A stretch of DNA of 21,198 nt from a virus. The stretch is taken from positions 1 through 21,198 of IMG/VR virus record IMGVR_UViG_3300031673_000567. One strand, written 5' to 3'. Below the pieces are notes generated by a model, which worked only from the letters and a program-made list of their open reading frames with translations, searched no databases and had not been told where the DNA came from. Below, one piece after another: positions 15,044 through 20,361 of this stretch. A program made the translations under genes and the position numbers. Each line of letters opens with the position of its first letter. The stretch's first letter is position 1.

Positions 15044-15097
15044 GTTACTTAGCGTAACTCCGGCGACACTATATAATACCGCACCTAATAGTTAGGT
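15044..15097 (+). promoter_or_regulatory. Putative promoter and operator palindromes before 15129
   Basis: TATAAT at 15072-15077 is a consensus -10 on the plus strand, but the matching -35 (TTAGCG, 15049-15054) is poor, as in activated or regulated promoters. A palindrome GTTAC-TTAGC-GTAAC covers 15044-15058, over the -35. A second, ACCTAA-TAG-TTAGGT, covers 15083-15097, at the expected transcription start. The TTAGG/CCTAA half-site recurs at the RHH gene promoter. Confidence 0.45.
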
Positions 15098-15128
15098 TTA
15101 ACGAACACTTAACTTTTAGGAGGAACCG

Positions 15129-15329
15129 ATGAAAAAAGAATCGCCGGTCCGTACTATTGACTTCGCCAAAGAGCGAGAAATACAGCAAATCAGCTGGCTT
15201 TTGAGGTTTTTTTCTGCTTCGTTTGTTTCTGGCTTTCGATCAGGGCTTGAATTGATACTTCAAGGCCATCTTTCAATCCTTCCCAAAAATCAGATTCGAC
15301 AACCGGCGATCCCTTTGCATCCAGTTTAG
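15129..15329 (+). CDS. Possible small protein behind a regulated promoter
   Basis: ATG 15129 with a full AGGAGG (15119-15124) and an upstream TATAAT with palindromes. The first 20 residues are charged and protein-like (MKKESPVRTIDFAKEREIQQ). From about 15190 on it runs antisense through the 3' end of the gene on the other strand and its residues look less natural. Either this is a real 66-residue protein overlapping a convergent gene by 140 bases, or it is the stub of a regulator cut off by a rearrangement. The strong ribosome site favours translation of at least the N-terminus. Confidence 0.35.
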   Translation: MKKESPVRTIDFAKEREIQQISWLLRFFSASFVSGFRSGLELILQGHLSILPKNQIRQPAIPLHPV

Positions 15330-15492
15330 CCACCTCTCTTAGTTGTGACGGCAAGTGCTGCCAAAGAAGCAAGGCTCCGGCACAATCTTCTTGAGCAATA
15401 GCGCCGACATGCGCACAAAACTCAACAAAACTCTCTTTGACCGTCTCTGGAATCGGCCACCCAGTCTTAATTTTTTCTATATTTTTCATCAT
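15190..15492 (-). CDS. Hypothetical protein of the control region (100 residues)
   Basis: The start is taken at 15492 (MMKNIEK), with GAGGG just upstream. The longer open frame to 15840 would run through the divergent promoter and the RHH gene and is not credible. The protein has an amphipathic helical body (PETVKESFVEFCAHVGAIAQED, then ALLLWQHLPSQLREVAKL), a segment DFWEGLKDGLEVSIQALIES and a basic end (QKQTKQKKTSKAS). No family recognised. It is divergent from the RHH gene and shares an operator-rich promoter region, so it is probably a target or partner of that regulator. Confidence 0.65.
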   Translation of the reverse strand: MMKNIEKIKTGWPIPETVKESFVEFCAHVGAIAQEDCAGALLLWQHLPSQLREVAKLDAKGSPVVESDFWEGLKDGLEVSIQALIESQKQTKQKKTSKAS

Positions 15493-15527
15493 CACCCTCA
15501 TTCTATAACCCTCGCAACTATAAGCAA

Positions 15528-15614
15528 TTAGGAAAATAAGGGTAAAATATAAGTAAAATTTTCCTAATATTTTCCTAAAATAGTCTTGACAAATGCTCAT
15601 AATTTGTCGATAAT
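15528..15614. promoter_or_regulatory. Divergent promoters with repeated TTAGGAAAAT operator sites
   Basis: Plus strand, towards the RHH gene: TTGACA (15586-15591), 17 bases, GATAAT (15609-15614). Minus strand, towards 15492: TTGTCA (plus 15587-15592), 17 bases, TATTAG (plus 15564-15569). The ten-mer TTAGGAAAAT occurs at 15528-15537 and, inverted, at 15558-15567 and 15569-15578. The last two are 11 bases apart, one helical turn, and cover the minus-strand -10. RHH proteins typically bind such phased repeats, so autoregulation with control of the divergent gene is likely. Confidence 0.6.
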
Positions 15615-15645
15615 ACAGACGTACATTGATTAGGAGAAATTCGGC

Positions 15646-15837
15646 ATGGTAAACGAAGCAACCGAAACTCAGGTGACGAAAGCAACCAAAGTTAGAACAT
15701 CCGTGAAAATGTGGGCAGCGTTTGAAAAATGGATGGCAGTCCGTGGTCATCAAACGTTGTCTGGGGGCCTCCGTGCTGCTATCGAGCAAGTTACCAACTT
15801 TAACAAAGAATGTCAAGATAAATCTTCTCCATCTTAA
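15646..15837 (+). CDS. Ribbon-helix-helix (Arc/MetJ-type) DNA-binding protein
   Basis: 63 residues; AGGAGA lies about eight bases before the ATG. After a polar N-terminal arm comes KVRTSVKMWAAFEKWMAVRG and then a short QTLSGGLRAAIEQV helix (about residues 15-49). A strand R.SV., helix A, a G/T/S turn and helix B with SxGLRAAI is the ribbon-helix-helix layout. Such proteins bind DNA as dimers through the strand pair at tandem sites. Its own promoter carries suitable repeats. It is the best candidate for a lysogeny-type or accessory repressor in this window. The family is assigned by pattern and no search was run. Confidence 0.65.
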   Translation: MVNEATETQVTKATKVRTSVKMWAAFEKWMAVRGHQTLSGGLRAAIEQVTNFNKECQDKSSPS

Positions 15838-15860
15838 CAAATAAATAGTGGAGCTAAAAT

Positions 15861-16466
15861 ATGCGACCGGCAGTCAAACAAATTAATTCAGGGCAGACGG
15901 CTCAAAAAGCTTCCTTTGCCGGTCGCTCCGTCTGTCCCCTATTTGATAATACTCAGTTTAAACAATGCTCTAAATGCAAACAAAGCAAAAAACTTTCAGA
16001 GTTTAATGGAGATTCTGCGAGAAAAGACGGCTACCGATCTTGGTGCAAAAGTTGTACAAGGCTAATAGATAAACAATATAGCCAAACTGAACGACACAAA
16101 AAAATACGCAAGTTGTATCGCCAAACCAAAAAATATAAAAAAATAAATTCACAGCATCAAATAAGATATAGAAAACGTTATCCTCAAAAAATAGCTGCAC
16201 ACAACGCTTTGAACCGATATATACCTCTCGGAAAGATTCAGAAACCTGATAAATACAGATGCTTTTGTGGTGAACATGCCAAAGAATATCATCATTACTT
16301 AGGTTATTCACCCGAACATTTTTTTGATGTGATTCCTGTTTGCCGTCTTTGTCATGCGAAAATTCATAGAAATCAAAACAATCGACAGCGGGGCGGGCGG
16401 ATAAAAAGCATACCTTTGCCGGTTCGCGGTCTGCCCGCTCTTTTATTTGCGAGGAAATCAAGATGA
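15861..16466 (+). CDS. HNH-type endonuclease-like protein with zinc finger
   Basis: 201 residues; GGAG is seven bases before the ATG. Residues 36-66 hold CSKCKQSKKLSEF and WCKSC, a four-Cys finger common at the N-terminus of phage HNH proteins. A very basic middle (KKIRKLYRQTKKYKK..., RYRKRYPQKIAAHNALNRYI) follows. The C-terminal part has YRCFCG, YHHYLGYSPEHFFDVIPVCRLCHAKIH (about 142-168), an HNH fold with HH, CxxC and a terminal H. This fits a free-standing homing endonuclease. It is AT-rich and its two ends carry related hairpin repeats, as if inserted. The stop overlaps the next start (ATGA), so it is integrated into the operon. Confidence 0.75.
   Translation: MRPAVKQINSGQTAQKASFAGRSVCPLFDNTQFKQCSKCKQSKKLSEFNGDSARKDGYRSWCKSCTRLIDKQYSQTERHKKIRKLYRQTKKYKKINSQHQIRYRKRYPQKIAAHNALNRYIPLGKIQKPDKYRCFCGEHAKEYHHYLGYSPEHFFDVIPVCRLCHAKIHRNQNNRQRGGRIKSIPLPVRGLPALLFARKSR
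15863..15940 (+). repeat. Interleaved inverted repeats at the HNH gene start (repeat copy 1)
   Basis: GCGACCGGCA (15863-15872) is the exact complement of TGCCGGTCGC (15917-15926). GGGCAGACGG (15891-15900) pairs with CCGTCTGTCC (15928-15937), ten pairs with one wobble. The two pairs interleave, so RNA could form a pseudoknot or two exclusive hairpins. The first strand begins at the G of the ATG. Confidence 0.7.
16391..16440 (+). repeat. Hairpin repeat at the HNH gene end (repeat copy 2)
   Basis: GGGCGGGCGGATAAAAAGC, then CCTTTGCCGGT and GTCTGCCCGC, aligns with copy 1 over roughly 50-75 bp. GCGGGCGGA (16393-16401) pairs with TCTGCCCGC (16430-16438). The first stem of copy 1 is reduced here to GCGAA/TTCGC (16356-16360 with 16423-16427). 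Followed by TCTTTTATTT. Confidence 0.6.
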
Positions 16467-16831
16467 AAAAGTGGACTTATGAAGCTAAAAGGCAGGACGG
16501 CGATGTGATCGCTACGGTCAGGATCGAGCACGAGGATACCGACTCCGAGTATTTCCCGCTGCATCATTTCGTGCTGCACAGTCCTACGGGTTTTGAAATG
16601 GGTTATGACGGCTCAGGCCCTGCTGATCTGGCTTATTCGATCCTAATACATTGGTTCCTCAGCTATAAGCTCTCGTTGGAAGAGGCACAGGAAGAAGCCC
16701 AGGCTCATCATCAGGAGTTCAAGCGGGCGTTTGTCGCCAAAGAACGGGACCATCTTGTTATCTCTGATAGCGATATTGAGAAATGGTGGGTAGGGCAGGA
16801 AGAAAAAGTGGAAGCGGCAAGGGCGATATGA
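16463..16831 (+). CDS. DUF6166-like protein
   Basis: 122 residues, starting in an ATGA overlap and preceded by AGGAAA. The segment LHHFVLHSPTGFEMGYDGSG, then PADLAYSILIHWF and a later HHQEFKRAFVA, ending with DIEKWW, matches the DUF6166 pattern (hSPtGFeWGYgGSGPAxLAxxIL...yqxFKxxvVa...IxxW). Proteins of this family are common in phages and plasmids and have no established function. The next gene overlaps by four bases. The family call is from the motif. Confidence 0.75.
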   Translation: MKKWTYEAKRQDGDVIATVRIEHEDTDSEYFPLHHFVLHSPTGFEMGYDGSGPADLAYSILIHWFLSYKLSLEEAQEEAQAHHQEFKRAFVAKERDHLVISDSDIEKWWVGQEEKVEAARAI

Positions 16832-17232
16832 ATATTACGCAAAAACAACCTGAAAGATCTAAAAGCCGACAAGAGCAGATAGCGGACCGGCTGGCCCAGA
16901 TACCGGAAAGTCAACGCCGGATATATACCAAGGCGGTTGGTCGTAAGAGCATGGCGGCGGCTGTCAAGAGTTTCTGTTATGAGTGCGTCGGCTACGCACG
17001 GGAAGAAGTGAAACTCTGTACCGATCTTGGTTGCCCGCTTTGGCTATATCGGCCAGGCCGTAGAATTTCCAAGAAGGCCATTGGTGAACGTTTTTCAGCC
17101 GTAGAATCAACGAACGGGATAAGAAGCAAGGAACAGGCCATAGAATTGAATCTGTCGCAACAGCGTGGCCGTGGCGTGGCATCTGATGAAGGAACTCCCG
17201 AATTACATACTACGGCAGGGGTAACTCAATAA
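16828..17232 (+). CDS. Phage protein with CxxC...CxxxxCPLWxYRxG motif
   Basis: The start at 16828 (ATGA overlap with the DUF6166-like gene) is preferred to the upstream in-frame ATG at 16783, because AAGGG precedes it; this gives 134 residues. The core FCYECVGYAREEVKLCTDLG, then CPLWLYRPGR (about residues 49-78), is a four-Cys element found in many small phage proteins and is probably a zinc knuckle. The N-terminus is basic and helical (EQIADRLAQIPESQRRIYTKAVGRKS), the C-terminus polar. Function unknown. The stop overlaps the next start (TAATG), so the cluster 15861-17827 looks like one coupled operon. Confidence 0.75.
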   Translation: MNITQKQPERSKSRQEQIADRLAQIPESQRRIYTKAVGRKSMAAAVKSFCYECVGYAREEVKLCTDLGCPLWLYRPGRRISKKAIGERFSAVESTNGIRSKEQAIELNLSQQRGRGVASDEGTPELHTTAGVTQ

Positions 17233-17528
17233 TGGACGAAACACGCATAGACAACTCTGTTTTCGCAAAGACACGGCAGGAAGCCTGCGAGAATGTGGCG
17301 AGGGATTACATGCGTAGGAATTCGTTAAATATCGCAAAGGGCTTTAGGGAATTAGTTGATGAAGTATCTTCGCCAGACGGCGACTTAGACTTAACTGATA
17401 TGTATATTTATGGTTATGTGGACGGCTTTGTGATGGCCATGGAGCTTATCTTGAGAGGGGCGTTGAATTTGCAGGAAATCAGGAAAAGCAGTTTTGATAG
17501 ACAGATCAAAAGATACGGTGGTATGTAA
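17232..17528 (+). CDS. Hypothetical helical protein, paralogue A (98 residues)
   Basis: Begins in a TAATG overlap; AGGGG lies upstream. An amphipathic N-terminal half (VFAKTRQEACENVARDYMRR) leads to an acidic turn (SSPDGDLDLTD). A C-terminal helix with YIYGYVDGFVMAMELILRG, then ALNLQEI, follows. The C-terminal pattern G..(D/F)G...AM.LIL.G.L.L..IE recurs in the next gene, which has the same length, so both are probably related and may form a heteromer. No known family recognised. Confidence 0.65.
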   Translation: MDETRIDNSVFAKTRQEACENVARDYMRRNSLNIAKGFRELVDEVSSPDGDLDLTDMYIYGYVDGFVMAMELILRGALNLQEIRKSSFDRQIKRYGGM

Positions 17529-17530
17529 TA

Positions 17531-17827
17531 ATGGACTCAGAAAAGCTAATCCAGACACATAGAGCAGCGGTAATCGCAGGCATAGCAGCTTTGAGCAGGC
17601 AGCTCGTTGACGATGATTTCCTTGAAGGCCCGCTGCAGGAGTTAATCTACGATCACGTAGACCTGCCATCCGAGGTAACGCCGTTCATTAAGGGAGTGCG
17701 GTTTGGCGCTGCTTACGCCATATCGATGATTTTGACGGGCAAGCTGGATTTGACTTTATTGGAAATTGAAACGAATCAAGGACCGGAGTCAGTTCGCCAA
17801 GGCGACGGCCCGGCGGATTCGGATTAA
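17531..17827 (+). CDS. Hypothetical helical protein, paralogue B (98 residues)
   Basis: Starts two bases after the stop of the preceding gene; a GGTGG stretch lies upstream. The N-terminal half is helical (LIQTHRAAVIAGIAALSRQL), the middle acidic. The C-terminal helix FIKGVRFGAAYAISMILTG, then KLDLTLLEIE, mirrors paralogue A, and a polar tail rich in Gly/Asp follows. It is the last plus-strand gene before the converging integrase. Function unknown. Confidence 0.65.
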   Translation: MDSEKLIQTHRAAVIAGIAALSRQLVDDDFLEGPLQELIYDHVDLPSEVTPFIKGVRFGAAYAISMILTGKLDLTLLEIETNQGPESVRQGDGPADSD

Positions 17828-17839
17828 GAATATGTTCTT

Positions 17840-18820
17840 TTACAAGTCCATAGAGTCAAGAACATCGGTGGCATTAGCAAGGTCTGCGCGGAGGATATGA
17901 GCGTAGGTCTGTTCGGTTGTACGAATTGAGGCATGGCCGAGCATCTTTGAGACAATCGCTATTAGTACACCCTTGAGCAGCAACTGCGTCGCGAACCAAT
18001 GGCGCATAGCGTGCGGTCCGAACTGTGGAATTTCGGCTTTCGCCGCAACCCGGTAGCACATCAGCAGCAGGGCATTCGGCGTGGCCGGCTTGATCCGCGG
18101 CAGGATTTCCCTGGCCGTTTTATTCAGCGGGATCGACCGCCGCTTACGACCCTTGCCGGTAATCGTCAGTGTCGATAGGTCGGCACTGATAGAAGCCGGA
18201 CGCATTTCGTAGAATTCCGTCGCCCGCAATCCCGTATGTGCCAGGAATAAAAGCCTGTCCCGGGCCAATGGCGATGCGTTTGTGATAATCGCATCGAATT
18301 CATCGGGCGACAGAAAGCGGCTATCGGGAGGTTCTTCGGCCAGCATTTTGACTTCGGCTGCGGGATTGGCGATTTTGTACCGGCCGGCATAGAACCTGCA
18401 GAACGATTTGATCGCCGTCAGGTGTGCGTTTAAGGTCCGGTTAATATTTCCCTGGTCGCGGAGTTGGTAGAGATATTCATTGATATGCACCGCCTCGACC
18501 TGCTGAATACGCAGAACGCTTTTAGGCAGAGAACCAAGGAACCGTGCCATGACCATTCGATAATGCCCCTGTGTTCGAAGTGTATGCCGTTTAATATGTC
18601 GGTAGAATTTTTCGCAAACTGTCGCAACCGATTCCGAAGATATGACGTCACCGGATCTGATGAGCTTTTCCTGTGCCTCGATTTCTGCGTAAAATGCAAC
18701 GGCTTGGGCCTTTTCCATAAAGACATGGGACCCGCTGAAAATGTAATGAGTATTTCGATTAGTAGCGCGCCATCGCACCCGCCACCTGCAAAGGTCTTTA
18801 ACGTAGCCTAATGAAGCCAT
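17840..18820 (-). CDS. int: Tyrosine-type site-specific integrase
   Basis: 326 residues from ATG 18820; a GTG start nine bases upstream is possible but lies inside the TTGACA repeats. The N-terminal arm-binding part (about 1-60) is followed by a SAM-like core-binding domain (about 65-150) and the catalytic domain. Visible catalytic residues, numbered from the ATG, are Arg199 in AHTGLRATE, Lys223 in GKGRKRR, His270 and Arg273 in HAMRHWFATQ, His296 in LGHASIRTT and the nucleophile Tyr306 in EQTYAHI. It inserts the phage into the tRNA-Gly gene whose 3' half lies 118 bases upstream. It faces the 98-residue genes tail to tail with only 12 bases between stops. No excisionase is recognised nearby; the RHH protein is one candidate. 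Confidence 0.95.
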   Translation of the reverse strand: MASLGYVKDLCRWRVRWRATNRNTHYIFSGSHVFMEKAQAVAFYAEIEAQEKLIRSGDVISSESVATVCEKFYRHIKRHTLRTQGHYRMVMARFLGSLPKSVLRIQQVEAVHINEYLYQLRDQGNINRTLNAHLTAIKSFCRFYAGRYKIANPAAEVKMLAEEPPDSRFLSPDEFDAIITNASPLARDRLLFLAHTGLRATEFYEMRPASISADLSTLTITGKGRKRRSIPLNKTAREILPRIKPATPNALLLMCYRVAAKAEIPQFGPHAMRHWFATQLLLKGVLIAIVSKMLGHASIRTTEQTYAHILRADLANATDVLDSMDL

Positions 18821-18822
18821 CT

Positions 18823-18862
18823 TTGACACAACCTTGACAGAAATCTTGACATTTTTTTGACA
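18823..18862 (+). repeat. Four phased TTGACA repeats (probable integrase arm sites)
   Basis: TTGACA occurs at 18823-18828, 18834-18839, 18846-18851 and 18857-18862, at 11, 12 and 11-base steps, so all four face the same side of the helix. They sit between the integrase start and the tRNA half. Related sites occur beyond the core: TTGACA at 19062 and inverted TGTCA at 19074. This is the expected layout of arm-type binding sites for a heterobivalent integrase. Confidence 0.65.
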
Positions 18863-18937
18863 GGTTCATCCGAAGCACAGACACTTTGCGCCACATGGAT
18901 GCCGTAAGTCTTTGAATATCCGTCGCTTAAATCATAA

Positions 18938-18980
18938 GCGGGCGATGGGATTCGAACCCACGACATTCAGCTTGGGAAGC
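18938..18980 (-). other. attP core: 3' half of tRNA-Gly(CCC)
   Basis: On the minus strand the sequence reads anticodon loop TTCCCAA (plus 18972-18978), GCTGA stem strand, T arm GTGGG-TTCGAAT-CCCAT and acceptor strand CGCCCGC. This matches the 3' half of bacterial tRNA-Gly with anticodon CCC (E. coli glyU has the same acceptor CGCCCGC). No D arm or 5' acceptor strand lies upstream, so it is not a tRNA gene. As the sequence beyond both ends is phage-like, it is best read as attP. Confidence 0.85.
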
Positions 18981-19061
18981 AAACAGTTGCCCCGAAAAAC
19001 CTTGTTTTTACTAACGCAATGCCGATATTAAAGACAGAAATTCACATCGTCAAGCCATTTC

Positions 19062-19091
19062 TTGACACTTTTTTGTCATTCGGCATATAAA
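19062..19091 (+). promoter_or_regulatory. Putative sigma70-type promoter before the leader RNA
   Basis: TTGACA (19062-19067), 18 bases, TATAAA (19086-19091), with an expected start near 19098. It would transcribe the non-coding stretch to 19310 and possibly the genes beyond. The TTGACA also resembles the integrase arm repeats, so integrase binding could repress it. Confidence 0.5.
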
Positions 19092-19097
19092 AATGGC

Positions 19098-19240
19098 CGG
19101 GCTCCATCCGCTTTTTATACTCTTCCTCCTCCAGGACCCGGCCGCAATCATCTTATACGAACTGCATAGTATTGGTGCCGATCAGCAATCTGTTGGAGGC
19201 AGCGTTCGGAAGGGCCAAAGGACGGCCCCGGCACCTTTTT
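19098..19240 (+). ncRNA. Candidate ~140-nt structured RNA ending in an intrinsic terminator
   Basis: After the promoter, GGCCGGG (19095-19101) can pair with CCCGGCC (19137-19143) around a pyrimidine-rich loop; its first bases depend on the exact start. Next, GGTGCCG (19174-19180) pairs with CGGCACC (19229-19235), enclosing CAGCA/TGTTG (19183-19187 with 19191-19195) and GGGCC/GGCCC (19212-19216 with 19224-19228). The outer stem is followed directly by TTTTT (19236-19240). The layout suggests a three-way junction with a terminator function, either a small RNA or an attenuating leader. No credible ORF covers this region. Confidence 0.4.
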
Positions 19241-19258
19241 CTTGTGAATCTTTTATCT

Positions 19259-19288
19259 CAGCCCCTCTGCCCATGAGGGCGGGGGCTG
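19259..19288 (+). promoter_or_regulatory. GC-rich two-part hairpin just before a ribosome site
   Basis: CAGCCCC (19259-19265) pairs with GGGGCTG (19282-19288), and inside it GCCC (19269-19272) pairs with GGGC (19277-19280) around an ATGA loop. It ends nine bases before the GGAG ribosome site of the gene at 19311. It could limit translation, protect the 5' end of the mRNA, or be the stem of a weak terminator. Confidence 0.5.
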
Positions 19289-19310
19289 GGAATTTCTTAG
19301 GAGATAGAAG

Positions 19311-19508
19311 ATGAAAGATATAATCAAATTCACCCTAACAGTTATTGCCAGCACGGTAATCGGTTTCGCGTCTCACGTCTGGTATCTTGAGAACGTTCAT
19401 GCCAAGGATTCCGGCGAGACAATTCCGTTGGCCAGCGTGGTCAATTCGCCGGAGTCTTTTTCCTGCACCGACTTGGACCCGAATTATTTTGAATGGGACG
19501 AAAGATGA
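19311..19508 (+). CDS. Small membrane-anchored or exported protein
   Basis: 65 residues; TAGGAGATAGAAG precedes the ATG. Residues 1-22 combine a short basic start (MKDIIKF) and a hydrophobic stretch (TLTVIASTVIGFASHVW), followed by YLENVHAKDSG. This is either an uncleaved anchor or a signal peptide with a possible AxA-like site near VHA-KD. The remaining ~35 residues are acidic and hold one Cys. No family recognised. Its end overlaps the start of the HNH gene by four bases. Confidence 0.6.
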   Translation: MKDIIKFTLTVIASTVIGFASHVWYLENVHAKDSGETIPLASVVNSPESFSCTDLDPNYFEWDER

Positions 19509-20068
19509 AAGATGTATATTTGTGCAAGATATGCGGCGCAATTATTCCGAAGGAAAATAATTATCGGCGTCCTCGTTATTGCAGCCAGCCATGCTATCAG
19601 ATTGATCACAAAGCAAAGCAGGTGCGAATCAAATGCGCTTTTTGTGGAAAAGGCTTTCTGCGCCCAGCCAGAAAATCGGCACGAAAAAAATACTGCTCGA
19701 ATCAATGCTGCTATGCTGCTCGGCTCAGAATAGGCGCTGAATATGTCAATCAAAAAGGGTATGTGTATACAAAAGTCGCCGCTAAAAAGTATCAACTCAA
19801 ACACCGTTTGGTTATGGAGCAAATCTTGGGGCGTAAATTGAAAGGGATAGAAAGTGTACATCACAAGAACGGCAAGAGAGCGGACAATAGGGTGGACAAC
19901 CTTATCTTGTTTGACAGTAATTCTGCTCATGTTAAATATCATAATGACTTATTCAATGGGGCACACCCCAAAGACAGTCCAGCAGCCATTAAGAAGCGAG
20001 TTGCCTCAAGGCGAAGAAACCAAGAAAGGGCAAGTGCAGGGACAGAAGTGCATTACTCAAGTATTTAG
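19505..20068 (+). CDS. HNH homing endonuclease with two zinc-ribbon motifs
   Basis: The start at 19505 (ATGA overlap with the previous stop) gives 187 residues; the ATG at 19493 is an in-frame alternative. Two Cys pairs near the N-terminus (CKICG...RYCSQPCY and CAFCGKGF...KKYCSNQCC, about residues 6-67) are zinc ribbons. The HNH motif is complete: LKHRLVMEQILGRKLKG, then ESVHHKNGKRADNRVDNLIL (about 95-131), with HH, the N of DNR and the downstream NL. This is the type of free-standing homing endonuclease seen in many phages. The C-terminal end is basic and overlaps the start of the 3D-domain gene. Confidence 0.88.
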   Translation: MKDVYLCKICGAIIPKENNYRRPRYCSQPCYQIDHKAKQVRIKCAFCGKGFLRPARKSARKKYCSNQCCYAARLRIGAEYVNQKGYVYTKVAAKKYQLKHRLVMEQILGRKLKGIESVHHKNGKRADNRVDNLILFDSNSAHVKYHNDLFNGAHPKDSPAAIKKRVASRRRNQERASAGTEVHYSSI

Positions 20069-20359
20069 AGTAACCGCATATTGTCCCTGCACCTGACTAA
20101 ATGCTGCGGAAAATATGCCGATGGCGTTACGGCAAGCGGACACAAAATCAGGCAGGGCGATGTTTTCGTTGCGGCTCCTAAAGATATTCCATTCGGCACT
20201 TTGCTGACTGTTCCGGGATACAACAACGGAAAGCCCGTCAAGGTGCTGGACAGGGGCGGGGCGATTACTTCCGGCCGCCTTGATGTTTTTTTTCATACTC
20301 ATAAGGCCGCTCTGGAATGGGGCGTTCGGAATGTTGTTGTAACAAAGTCGGAGAGTTAG
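20034..20359 (+). pseudogene. 3D-domain protein (lytic transglycosylase-like fold), frameshifted
   Basis: The domain is split over two frames. The first part reads QVFRVTAYCPCT and stops at TGA 20094-20096; the rest is in the frame two bases on and continues KCCGKYADGVTASGHKIRQGD. It also holds the PFGTLLTVPGY, VKVLDRGGAI and RLDVFF motifs and ends at 20359. These are the three Asp-containing blocks that name the 3D domain, the MltA-like double-psi barrel of peptidoglycan transglycosylases. Removing the five bases TGACT at 20094-20098 would restore the usual CPCxKCCG spacing. No slippery heptamer is present, so mutation, sequencing error or recombination linked to the HNH insertion is likelier than programmed shifting. 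GTG 20034 is a guessed start. Confidence 0.75.
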
Positions 20360-20361
20360 CC

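Noticed and set aside
15493-15840. N-terminal extension of the minus-strand ORF to 15840
   Set aside because: It would run antisense through the RHH gene and the divergent promoters; a better start with GAGGG exists at 15492.
15861-16466. IscB/OMEGA-type RNA-guided nuclease with adjacent guide RNA, suggested by HNH plus pseudoknot
   Set aside because: The protein is about 200 residues and shows no RuvC motifs, and the structured element lies inside the coding region.
18938-18980. Complete tRNA-Gly gene
   Set aside because: Only anticodon loop to acceptor 3' strand is present; upstream sequence cannot form the D arm or the 5' acceptor strand.
19093-19314. 73-residue plus-strand ORF in the attP leader
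   Set aside because: No ribosome site, residue usage is not protein-like, and it covers the hairpins and the T tract of the leader RNA.
20075-20105. Programmed frameshift in the 3D-domain gene
   Set aside because: No X XXY YYZ slippery heptamer; a +1 shift at ACC TGA C meets an immediate stop.
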